Assembly (NCBI RefSeq): GCF_003073045.1
Contig: NC_037600.1
Location: 15,144,352 to 15,208,351, forward strand
Direction of reading: 5' to 3'
Length of the DNA: 64,000 bases
Origin: Pomacea canaliculata
Lineage: Eukaryota > Mollusca > Gastropoda > Architaenioglossa > Ampullariidae
In this document: positions 36,629 to 47,170 of the stretch, piece by piece
How the letters are laid out: every line of letters begins with the position of its first letter
How positions within the stretch are numbered: the stretch's first letter is position 1
Notes under the pieces: generated by a model
Told to the model about the DNA's origin: nothing
Databases searched by the model: none
The model's input: only the letters and a program-made list of their open reading frames with translations
Made by a program: the position numbers and the translations under genes

Positions 36629-38774
36629 CTTACTCGAAGAGCGGAAACGAAGGCATGCTGGGGGTATTTAATATCTTTGGGGATGGTAGGAAATAAAAAT
36701 ATCTGGGAATTAACTTCTTGGATTTATTTGATAAATCAAGATATAGGCAGACAATATTTATTTTAGTCTTCAAAGATTTATTTTAGTTTGCTCGATGCGC
36801 TTCTTGATTAGACAGAAGCTCTTCATTTTAAAGAATAAGTGAGGAAAAGGAAACATGACATCCCTTTTTTGTGATGAGCACAGCCATAGAGCTCTTTGGA
36901 GCGAAAGTTAATGTCGTGGACAAAGTTAAGGAAGCACATCAGAAAAGTTTGTAGTTGCGAGTACAAAACACAAGCCAAATCAAAATAGTAATTATAATTA
37001 ATAGAAACTGGGAAATAATAATAATTAAAAAAAAAAAACCCGCGTCAAATCGTTAGCAAACGAATATGGAAGTGACGACAAAAGAATGTGATATTTTAGA
37101 ATGCAATGAGCACTTCTAATCAGATCCTCACTTTTCCTGGTCATGCGTTTGCGATCACACCTGCTTAGCACATTTAACGACTTCTTTCCCAGACTTTTTC
37201 ATTTTAGACTTGGTCCTTGTCTTAAGAACATGTCGTTCGCAACTGTCAATGAGGTTGTTTTTTATTATTATTATATCTGTGCTGGAGGAGAATAAGCCCT
37301 CAAGCAATAAGCATGATTTGGACACCAAGATCACGTCCGTGCCAAGATCGAAGCACTTGCTTTCCACACTTTGTTTATTTTTGTATTTTGATCAATAATG
37401 CATTAGACTCGGGCTACATAAGTACAAAATATAAATAAATAAATAAAAATGAAGGGTTGTCTCACGAGTTTATGATTTGACAATTAGGTCTTAGACCCCG
37501 CACTTATCTAGGAGCCAGCGTTTTGCGATGCGATGTCATTTTTGATTTTGCAGGTGTCTATTTTGTTTATGTTCTCTTTTCCTGTTTGTGATTTGATTTG
37601 CCGTCTGTTTTGGTGGTTTGACGTGCTGCTTATCTTTTCTTGCAGCTGCCACTTGCTAACTGTAAATAGGAATTTAAGCTGTCTGGTGCGCCGTGGTGAT
37701 GTAGGTTTGATTTTTACTTTTTAGTCTTGATAATATTGTTGGAATAGTTAACTCCTTATCCCGCTATGTGTGTTTCTGGATCTTGATATTGGTATATATC
37801 TGTGCATGGTCTTTGTATGTGGTTCTTAGCTTGAGCTTAATTGTATCTGCTGGTTTTGGTGTTTTTCTTTGTTATAGTTTGTGAGGTTAAAGTCTATCTG
37901 TGGTTGTGAAAGTGTCCAGGGTGGTCTTGCAGGCTGTTGGATGGGTAAGGGCCTGTTATGTTTGTTTCTGCATCCTTTGTGTTTTCTGTCGTGGGTGTGT
38001 TGAATGGTTGGTTTTGGGGTGGTGCAGCCTGTTCTGTCTGTAGTGTTGTAAATGAATCTGTCAGACTGGGTGGTCTGGTGGGAGACACTGCATTTTGTAG
38101 TAGTAATTGGCTGTCCTTTCCTTGATTATCAATTCTATGGGTTTCTGACCTGTTTCTTCCTCATTATATTGCCACAATCAGTCTAACAGTGTTTTTTTTA
38201 AAAACAAAATGATGCAGTGACAGTTCACTAGACCTGTTCAAAAGCTACTGGATGCTTGCTTTCCCTGGGCCTAAAAAATGCTAAAATGTCATATTGTTCA
38301 TCTTCAAACTATGCCTAATTCAAATGTTACCCTAAACTGGTGAGAATGCGGAGGTTGATAGGTTGGTTGTGACTTATCCGAATGAGCACCTGACACATCG
38401 TGGTGATCAGCTAGTTGAAGCCATGTGCATAGGTGTCATTTGTAGTGTGGCAATGACAACCTTACTACTGAACATCCCCTACCCCCACCTACCCTGAAAA
38501 TGTAATGTTGGAGTGGTGTGTGTGTGCATGCGCGTGGTAAGGCACTGTGACAGAGAGAGAGAGAGAGAAAAAGATGTCCCTTTTCTCTGGTCTATGTTTC
38601 ATGCATCATGTAACCATGGGGGTACAATATGAGACCAAGGTGTATAATGTAGCTGAGACACCACAAGATGCCATCTTGGCAGCCGACACTTAAAGCAACT
38701 AATCTTACAATGAAGTCGCCCTTTAAGAGATAGGGATTTGGCATAGAGATATATCTGGCAGTGTTCATGTCATT

Positions 38775-38840
38775 TAATTTTTGTAAAGCACTTTAAGACA
38801 ACCATTGATAGTAGGTTAAAGCGCTAGATAAATCAACCTT
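38775..38840 (+). repeat. SINE/LINE-like 3' tail
   Basis: TTGTAAAGCACTTTAAGA is followed about 30 bases later by TTAAAGCGCTAGATAAATC and a TTATCA end. This is the widespread invertebrate tail plan (a 'TGTAAAGCGCTTTGAG' arm, then 'AAAGCGCTATATAAAT'). Confidence 0.5.
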
Positions 38841-38947
38841 CTCATTATCAAGAATTTTGGGCAGCTGGAATACCAAAATTGTGTCAGATGACATAACGAC
38901 CTTCAAAAGAACATCAAACTGAAGCATCTCAATAGCTCCATGATACA

Positions 38948-39040
38948 ATCATCTTAATAATAATAATAGGATTTATATAGCGCATTTTTCCACATAAAGG
39001 TGAGCTCAATGTGCTTCACAATCTGTGACTGACAGCATAA
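38948..39040 (-). repeat. SINE/LINE-like 3' tail, opposite orientation
   Basis: On the minus strand GTGAAGCACATTGAGCTCA is followed by AAAATGCGCTATATAAATC and then (ATT)n. It is a second, better-preserved copy of the tail at 38775-38840, pointing the other way, which may give the pair a weak stem-loop character. Confidence 0.55.
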
Positions 39041-40138
39041 CGTTGTGAAATGGCATGGACAATGATGCCAGTCATATTCAGGTAACTGTTTTGGGATGGG
39101 TATGTGGGTGGGTAGGGTGTGCTGCAACACTTGATGAGAGGAGAGATAATAAGGCAAGTCTGAATTTGATCCCCACGAATCTTGTTCCTTTGCATTTAAA
39201 ACGTTACAGCAGAGTTTCATAACAACAAACATGCAGTTATACATTTTCCAATTTTTTACCAAAGAATTTATAGTAAAGAAATTCAGCAGCCAAAGGGTCT
39301 GCACATTCTTTAATATTAAGACTGAGAGCAGTTATGAATAGCTCTACAAGTAGACATAATAAGGGTATGTGGTGGTAATGATGTTATTGTAAACAGAAAT
39401 AATGTTTGTATTGGGACAGAAGGTATGAGATTTAAAAAATATCCTTAGGAACAAAATAGCATGGCAGTAAATTGGCTAAAATTAGTGTTAAAACAACCAC
39501 AGAGAATATCTGGTTTAATCACATACTTGTAACTTCAGTTTAATAACCAGATGATTCAAACAACACAAGATTAGTCTTAACAAACTAAATTTTCCATCTG
39601 TGTGCTAAAAATGAGATGTAAAACCCCCTGATGCCACAAAATTTACATTTACCAGTCTAATTGGTCTAAACACATTTTATCACTTAATCATGTACTATGA
39701 ACTGAAATGTTATTACCCAAAAAGTAATTCTTACACAATCACAAAAAAGCTAACAAACTAGCACAGTATACCGCACTGTACCTAGGATTAGCCATAGCAA
39801 CCAAAGAGATGGAAAAGTATGATTCCCTCACGCAGAGAAAAACCCTTACCCTAGTAATACTGAACATCTGTGTGATGAGAGAAGATCTTCAAAGAAACAG
39901 AACATCAGAAATACCAATGTCTTGTTTCTCAAGGTATTAATTGTACTTTTAAAAACTGTACAGCACTTTTCCTAAACACAGTGAACAAGAGCCTAGAACC
40001 ATTAAAGAAGATATTTTTTAAATCCACCACAGAACAAAGTGTGATTATTCATACATCTCTTTGTTTCTGCTCTCAGTTAAACCAAAAGTAAATATCCAAC
40101 AATGAGAACACATGTCACTTCAACTGCATATAGAACCT

Positions 40139-40144
40139 TTTATT
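40139..40144 (-). terminator. Candidate polyadenylation signal of RNF26
   Basis: AATAAA on the minus strand, about 1.9 kb below the RNF26 stop. The ORF-poor, A/T-rich stretch between them is consistent with a long 3' UTR. No transcript evidence is available. Confidence 0.35.
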
Positions 40145-42015
40145 TTAAACAACCCAAAATTTGTGTCCGATTTCAGTTGAATTTAAAACATGATTATCAA
40201 AAATTATATTCTATTTATGACAACTCCAGCATACACTAAAAGTGCACATTAAAAGTGATTTTCTTTCTTTTTTCATGTGAATCCTAATTATATCACATTA
40301 CATTAATGTAAGTACACACTAATGCAGGACTAAATTTCAAAGCATAAGGCTACTGCTGGCAGGCTTTAAAATTGCAGGTGTTGTGCCCATGAATAAGATT
40401 AAAGAAAACTACAAGATGGAATTATCAGAAAACAGGTTAACTTGCAAATATGTAACGAACATGCATACAAAGAAAATAACATGCACCTTTTTTCAATATG
40501 GTAAACTTCTGCTGCCTCAAATCCATGCCTTATCTCTTGAGAAAAGAAATATAACAAATGCATTATGTGAAAATAATCTTTTCAAAAGTAAAATAATGGT
40601 TTTGCCTGCTTGACTGGCTGAATTTGACAGGAAAGTTTTGAAAACACAAGTGACCGCACAGAAAAAAAAAAACCAAAAAAACAAAAAACGTGCAAGGGAG
40701 ACTATCCCTTCCTCACACACTCGAGGGTGATGACGATGTACATACTAGTCTTGTCCTTCAGGGAAAGTCAGTGGAATTTTATTACGGGACACTTAAAAAA
40801 TTTTTACAAATGAAAATGTCCCACCTGCCTTTGAAGAAAAGTAAGAAACCCACCTACTGTAGTATGGAATCTCTTCAGGTCATGTCAACAATTTATGCTT
40901 AGTTTGCTACAACTCCCTGAAACAAGTTAACAGAGGAACATGCATCAGCAAATATCAGATACTGAATAAGTAACTTTCACAAACCATTCTAGAAGACCTG
41001 GACAGCTGGAAAAGTATCTGCACACTGAAGGATGCTGTTTAAAAGTAAATCAATTCATCTTATAACCACATCTCCTAGCAAGAACAACTTGATTCTTCCA
41101 AAGCAAATGCTGTCAAGGAAATGTTATGGTATCCAATTACTCTTAATACATTTGCCAAGAATACTGGCATGTTGTAGTTCTATGGATAAGAAATTTCAAC
41201 ATCTTAGAGGTCTGTTTCATCATCAAATAAGCCCTTCTGGGGCCATAGTTATGAAGCGAGGGTAAGTTGCTACAACATGGGGAATTTAAGGACATGCATC
41301 TTGTTTCCACAGTTGCAAAGTGGTGTCCACTCCATGAAGGTGTTGTTTTACCTCTAAATCTGTACTTGTAAAGCAGTGGCAAAGGTTTCCTCTAGTAAAG
41401 AAATATGAAGTAGTGTGTGTGGGGTCTGGACACTGCTTCACAACTTTCAAATAAGATGTTTCTCCTAGGGTAACAACTTTCTTTTGCTTCATAACTGTGC
41501 CCCTTGGCAAGAGAAAGGGACATGATTTCCATGGTGATGAATGACATAGATGGGTTGTTATACTAACTGCTGATTGGTTTTAGATGGAAAGTTCATACAT
41601 TTTCCACAGGTAGGACATGCATAAAAAAAATAAAAAAAGAAGCAACCGCTTGAATAAATTGTGAGAGCAAGAGGCTGAGAGGGAAGGATGTTAGTGATTC
41701 ACAGAAGAAATTTTTTACAAGCCCAATGTATACCTCTCATATTCTAATGGATTAAATATAGCCTGTCAGTCCAACCTGTCATTCAGCAACTTTTACACAA
41801 ACCTGAGAATGGTCTTAAAGAATTCTTGTTTAAAATCCAGAACCAGGTCTTATGAAATATGCCACAATCTGGTGAAGTAATAAGTTCAGTGAAAGGATTT
41901 AAAAAAAAAAGCAAAACACCTATTGTTGCTTCAGCATTTGCTATATAGATGTTATTCAATATAAGTCAGTCTTTTATTAAATAACTTGACAGTGAAGCAA
42001 AGTGGCAGTCACCTT

Positions 42016-43639
42016 CTATACATAGACATGTATAACTTTCTGGATTCTTGTTCTGCAGAGAGGACATATGTGTCGATCTAATTGCTGTGAGTGAACAATT
42101 GCATTGGCACAAACTATGCACAAACACATGTGGCGGCATGGCAGTATCAGCACAGATTTGTTGGCATCCTGACACACCACACACTTTCGCTTATCACGTT
42201 CACGCTCTATCTCTCGTTCAAAGTCGTCTGAAGTCATGCTTTTGACAAGCCGAGAAGGTGTAGAAGAACGGCTCCGAAGACTGTAGCGCTCTTGCTCTGT
42301 TGGAAGTTGCACTTCAATTTCAGGATCACTTTCTCCTGATGAGAAAGATTGGGAATACAAGGAGACATCAGAATGTTCATCGTCAGTATCATTATCACTT
42401 AGGGTCAATTCCGTATGCACTTCGGATGCTTCTCCATCAGAATCTGTATGATTTTCACCACTAGTGTGCGAATCAGCATCATTGTCATCATCAGCATCAC
42501 TTTCAAACTCTCTGTCAAGAGGAATCTGCTCAGCTCGATTTGTGCGCTGTGATCTTGGGAAACCACTTTGAAAAATTAATCTTTTGAAATGCTGCATGGA
42601 AGCATACCTTGTAAAATAAATATACAAGATTCCTATGATTCCGGCACCCACAAATGTTTCCAGACTGCAACTTTTGAAAGCACTAGAAGTCCACAAAGCA
42701 AGCCCTCCCCAAATTCCACTCAGCCAGCCCATGAAGTACCTGCACAACCATTTAAAAGAATATAATTATTTCCCATTTCATGCTCACAAGTTCAAGGTTA
42801 TAAGATGATAAACCCAACTGATCTTAAGCAGGTTTCTGTGTTTAACAAAGGTATATGCTGTGATAATAAATGTATATGTATATTTATATTGCACACATAA
42901 AAATATTTATACACATACTTGAATATGGAATGGGTCAACATAGGATTAATACTCTTTTAATAATGAGGCTATCCAGCAAAGCTATTTTTTCTGTACTATC
43001 ACTATTGTCACTTGCTCCATCATAAGTAAATGTACACATAAAAGCAAGAGCAAAAGAAACTGAGGTTACCTACCTTGGAAGATGTGACAATGTTGCAGGT
43101 ATGAAAGCAAGTCCTTCCCATACAGCCAACACACAAGTACTTGCAACAATGCCAACTGTTGTAAACATGCTGGAAACACCTGTCACAAGGCTGTGTGCCA
43201 GCACAGCAGTATACTCAGACATGGATTCACAAGTCTCCATGACATCTGCAGCTGACTGATGTACTGCCTTAATTGTAAGTAATCCTCCATTCCACAGCCC
43301 AATAAATAATGCTTCAATGCCAGTAAGAAGCAAGCACAACACTTTATAAAGAAGTACTATAATATGCCACAGAAGAAGAAACAATGCAGAAATGCAGTTA
43401 CATATTTCTGCCAAAAAGTCGAAAACATACACAAATATGATGTATAATCCACGAAAAATGAAGTCTAGAACTGTTACTACAACAGAAAAAGTGTCACACA
43501 GAGTAGAATATAATGTGGTGACAATTGCATAATTTAGATGCAATATGTAGCTAAACCATTCTTTAACAGTTGTGACAGTAAACACTACAGTCGCACAAGC
43601 ACTGTAGAATGTGTCACTTGCCGTTGCTAAGATCTCCAT
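42016..43639 (-). CDS. RNF26: E3 ubiquitin-protein ligase RNF26
   Basis: Two coding exons, 43639-43074 and 42739-42016 (phase 2 junction), give 429 residues; human RNF26 has 433. The N-terminal half is a chain of hydrophobic membrane helices (for example VVVTVLDFIFRGLYIIFVYV and ISALFLLLWHIIVLLYKVL). The middle is a very acidic Ser/Asp/Glu linker, and the C-terminus is a C3HC4 RING with C375, C378, C390, H392, C396, C399, C414 and C417, ending in the family's aromatic tail (VIHVYV). In vertebrates RNF26 is an ER-membrane ligase that organises perinuclear endosomes and modulates STING signalling; that role is known of the family and only inferred here. The start ATG (AAAATGG context) was chosen over an upstream non-ATG extension. 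It sits head-to-head with a paralogue. Confidence 0.88.
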
Positions 43640-44288
43640 TTTATCTGATCGATTTTGATCAATATACAGTATCAACTATTTTGAGCATTCCAACGTTACC
43701 AGCATTTCCAATGCCAGTATAAGAAGCATGAAACAGGCACTCACACGTGATTTCTTTTTTTTTTCATCTCGAACACGGAACTGAATACTCAATGCAAACT
43801 TGGTGGTCCCAAACAAAGTTTTGTAAATAAACACTCGACACTAGTTTCCACGACTGCACGGATTAATCAATTAACACTTGTTTGATCCCCTACACACACA
43901 CGGGAATCAAATATAGCAATAGACAGACTTGTTGTCCCCATTAAATCTACGTGACTGTCATAAACTTTACAAAGTCTAGGATTAATATATATATACAAAC
44001 GATTTCCCTAGGATTTTTAAAACGCAACTCCACAGACTTTCATGATCTCTTGTGAGCACTTCCCAACGACCACAGTACAAGCGGAAGTGACCTACATAGG
44101 AATACGATGTTTTCGTTTCAAGAACTAAAGAGTGCTGATAGGGAATTGCCGTTTTTATTGATAACTAGACGTTGGCCATGCGTCGTTGAAGGAGGAAAAA
44201 AAATAAATAACGGCCATCTATCACATCAGCTCAATGACGCATAAAAACCAGTTCTTTGCGAGACCATATTTTGTTTAACAGGTCCAGC
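43640..44288. promoter_or_regulatory. Bidirectional promoter between RNF26 and its paralogue
   Basis: Only 649 bases separate the two divergent start codons. The interval holds an ETS-type site GCGGAAGTGA at 44081-44090 and no TATA box in a useful position, as is common for shared housekeeping promoters. Both genes' 5' UTRs must lie in it. Just before the plus-strand ATG, TTGTTTAACAG could be a splice acceptor, so a small untranslated exon is possible. Confidence 0.6.
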
Positions 44289-45149
44289 ATGTTAGTGACA
44301 CTCGGCCTTGCTCTTCTGTTGTTTACTTGTGTCGGAGTTGCGTCTGTTGCTGTGAAGGCTTACTCGAGCCTGCCACCAACGCTAACAAATATTCTTCTTC
44401 ATTTAATTGACTTTCTCGGCGCATTTATTCAAACATTTTTCCGACTGATTTACATCGTCCTTCTGTTTGTGTACAGCGTTACTACCTATTTCATGGGGAC
44501 CGCTTTAAATGTAGTACCAACGGTGTATAAAGTTCTCACCACTCTTCTTGGATTCTTTCTGTGGTTAACAGTTCACTTCATTCGAGGCTTGCTTGGTCTT
44601 GAAGATAAAGCAGTCAATACTATAAGCTGGTTAATAGCAACGTGTGTTGTATTTCTTTATATAGACAAAAATTACCAGCGCCTTGGTGGAGGTGGTGTGT
44701 TTAGTGGACAAATTAATGCCGAGGTTCTGAACGACACCGACAACAATGAAGAGAATGGTACGGCGGAAGAAATTAACCCAAATGGGCATGAAGATCAGCA
44801 GCTGGAAACAGAGAACAGAGAAAACGAAAACGAGGAAAATGCACTGGAAGAGGCAGATAGAAATCGTGCAAATAATGACAATGTGCAGAATGTACAGCGT
44901 GAGTTGAACAGAGAAAGAGTACAGTTGCCAGTAACGCATGTGACTCGGGTTGTTGGTGAAGAGTCTAGTGATGAAGAACTTGACCCAACAATATGTTCCA
45001 TTTGCTATATTAGAAGGAGGAGTGCTGCTTTGTTTCCTTGTGGTCATACACAGCTTTGTAAAGAGTGTGCAAGGATTATAACTGATACTCAAAGACCTTG
45101 CCCAATATGTCAAACAGCAGTTCAAGAATTTCGTCGAGTATATGTTTAG
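44289..45149 (+). CDS. RNF26-like membrane RING-finger protein
   Basis: A single coding exon of 286 residues. I chose the ATG at 44289, because the longer frame has only a non-ATG start. About four membrane segments fill residues 1-127 (MLVTLGLALLLFTCVGVASV, then regions near 33-63, 76-99 and 111-127). A Glu/Asn-rich acidic linker follows at 145-235. A C3HC4 RING uses C236, C239, C251, H253, C257, C260, C271 and C274. The C-terminus is FRRVYV, sharing the terminal VYV with the RNF26 copy next door. Layout and tail make it a divergent paralogue or a family sister of RNF26, probably a membrane E3 ligase with the RING in the cytosol. It is shorter in its membrane part and lacks the intron of its neighbour. 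The function is inferred. Confidence 0.8.
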   Translation: MLVTLGLALLLFTCVGVASVAVKAYSSLPPTLTNILLHLIDFLGAFIQTFFRLIYIVLLFVYSVTTYFMGTALNVVPTVYKVLTTLLGFFLWLTVHFIRGLLGLEDKAVNTISWLIATCVVFLYIDKNYQRLGGGGVFSGQINAEVLNDTDNNEENGTAEEINPNGHEDQQLETENRENENEENALEEADRNRANNDNVQNVQRELNRERVQLPVTHVTRVVGEESSDEELDPTICSICYIRRRSAALFPCGHTQLCKECARIITDTQRPCPICQTAVQEFRRVYV

Positions 45150-47170
45150 CTAGATGAATATAAAGAACATTTTAAAAAAATTGTTAACTAGAGACTTATA
45201 AGATTGTAACAGTTTGTGTTTACAAAGTTAGCCGGTATTGATTGCTTGCCTGGTCAGTCATTTGTCTTATCAATACATTTATTAAGCATCAAGAATAGGC
45301 AAAGTAACTAGCTGCAAAGAAATGCTTGGCATTAGTAAATTTGATTTTTTCATGAGCTGGTTTGAACGTCTTACCATTTTTGAGGCTTTATTTTCATTAT
45401 CTTTAAAGACTAATTGATTGGTTTAATGTGATATTAGGTTTGAAAGCCAAATGAGAACCAAAAATTTTTTAAGTTTAAATGTTAAATTTCTTATAAAATG
45501 ACAGTTCTCTTGTCATGTGTTATAAAATTTTGTATGTACAATAGTGCATTTGTGTCGGTGTACAGTTTTGTCAGCAACTCTATGGCTTTTTAAAAAATAA
45601 CTTGTATTTATTATTTTAAACTGTTCTTGAATAAATATTCAGATTTAACCAGTAACTTCGGTTAAAATTAACCCATTACTATCAAACTTTCTTTTCTTTT
45701 GAGCCATATAATAGCATGAATATTCTGATCTACTTTGCTTTCTTATTTAAGCCTTAGTAGGCTTAACATTTCCAGATGAAATGTATTTTTAATGTTCAAA
45801 TGATGCAAAAAATTGCTTTTTTCTGTTGTTAAATCATCCTTAGCATATGAATTTTTACATTGTCTAAATTGCACTTCTTATTGATTCATAAGCAGATTCA
45901 GGGGTTTAGGAGATGTGCATGCTATGAAGATACACTGTTTCTACCAACACTCCATAATGTTGTTGATAGATACCAAAAACCTCCCTTTACCAAAGTTGTA
46001 AGATACCTTTAGGTATGGAAAACAGCCTGAACAAGGAAAGATTGTCACGGGTTGATGCTTTTATCATTTTTGTATTGTGACGATTTTTAACTGTTTTAAT
46101 TGTTTGGATGTTAAATATGACCTGGTAAATATGTTGAGATGTTTTATGTTTTGAGTTGTTTGTTATTTGAGATTACATAGATCTTCCAAATGATTTCTGT
46201 ACAATGGATTCTAACAAGTTTTTCAACTGTTAAAAATAATATTGTAGTAAAATATAATATTAACATGATCAAAGACCTTAACATACAAGTTGGCTGAAAC
46301 ACATTGGTAATAATACTTTTCCTGTTTGACACCAATGACCAAATACCATATGTGTGATGGCTAAACATGAACAATTTCCAAAAGCAAATACAGATTAATT
46401 GAAAGTGGTCACTTATGACCAGACCATGTTTTTATTAAAATTATGTAAATTTTGTATTGTGATTTCCATTTTTGTATGTGTGAGAGAGAGAATAATTAGT
46501 ATACTGAACTAGATACAGAATTTTGTAGGAAATAAATTCACGTATACTGACAGAGATATGATGTAAAATGCATGTATAGGCACAATGGTTGTTAGTTTTT
46601 TCCATTGAATAGTATAATTGTAAAGATAAAACGTTTTGATCATTCTGTCTGAACCACAGCTGTGGGACTTTTGTAACTGACTTCTGTACAGGCACTATTG
46701 TCCTGAAATGAGACTGCTTGTTATCTTCATAATTGAAAACTCAGCTGGAAAAAAAAAAATGAGAAGCAAGAGATGTGCCAGGTGTGTGATTATTTTGAAT
46801 CTGACGTGTGGGAAAAGGGAGTGAAACTTTTGCTTTGGGAAGGCTCAGAACACCATACAACAGACTTTTAACAAACCGGAAAACGATGTCAGGGTTAGAG
46901 TCAGAGCCTGGGTTGAGTTAAGGCTGCGATTAATTTCTTTCTTTAAGGTCTTTCTTCGGGTATCGAGGTGTCCATAATGACCTAAAAATGCACAATAAGT
47001 CCTCCCACAGAATAGTTGTGAAAATGGTAGGTGCTGTGACAACGTTTTCTGTCGTGACATATGTAGTTGCAAAACAATCGTCACAAAAACGGGAGACTAC
47101 AAGGGCATTGCTTGGTTTCCGAAAAATAGAGTGGCATCCCCTAAATTGGCAGACGACAGCAGGCACAGAC
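45150..47170 (+). other. 3' UTR of the RNF26-like gene, then CCHCR1 upstream region
   Basis: AATAAA at 45630-45635 could end the RNF26-like transcript after about 500 bases. The remainder is AT-rich to about 46,850. The last 300 bases before the CCHCR1 start are less AT-rich, contain CGTCACA/GTGACA-type motifs and are probably promoter and 5' UTR. No further gene was seen. Confidence 0.45.

Larger units (their letters stand above)
36629..40120. other. Intergenic region between GTF2B and RNF26
   Basis: No splice-consistent gene was found. The first 100 bases hold the GTF2B promoter. At 37530-38110 lies a strand-asymmetric block, T/G-rich on plus and A/C-rich on minus, whose minus strand contains a 64-codon frame starting MSPTRPPSLTDSFTT. 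It resembles old coding sequence of a transposon but matches nothing I can name. From about 38,770 to 39,040 there are two SINE-like tails in opposite orientation. Confidence 0.4.

Noticed and set aside
44256-44288. N-terminal extension of the RNF26-like protein
   Set aside because: It would need a non-ATG start; the ATG at 44289 begins directly with the first membrane helix.
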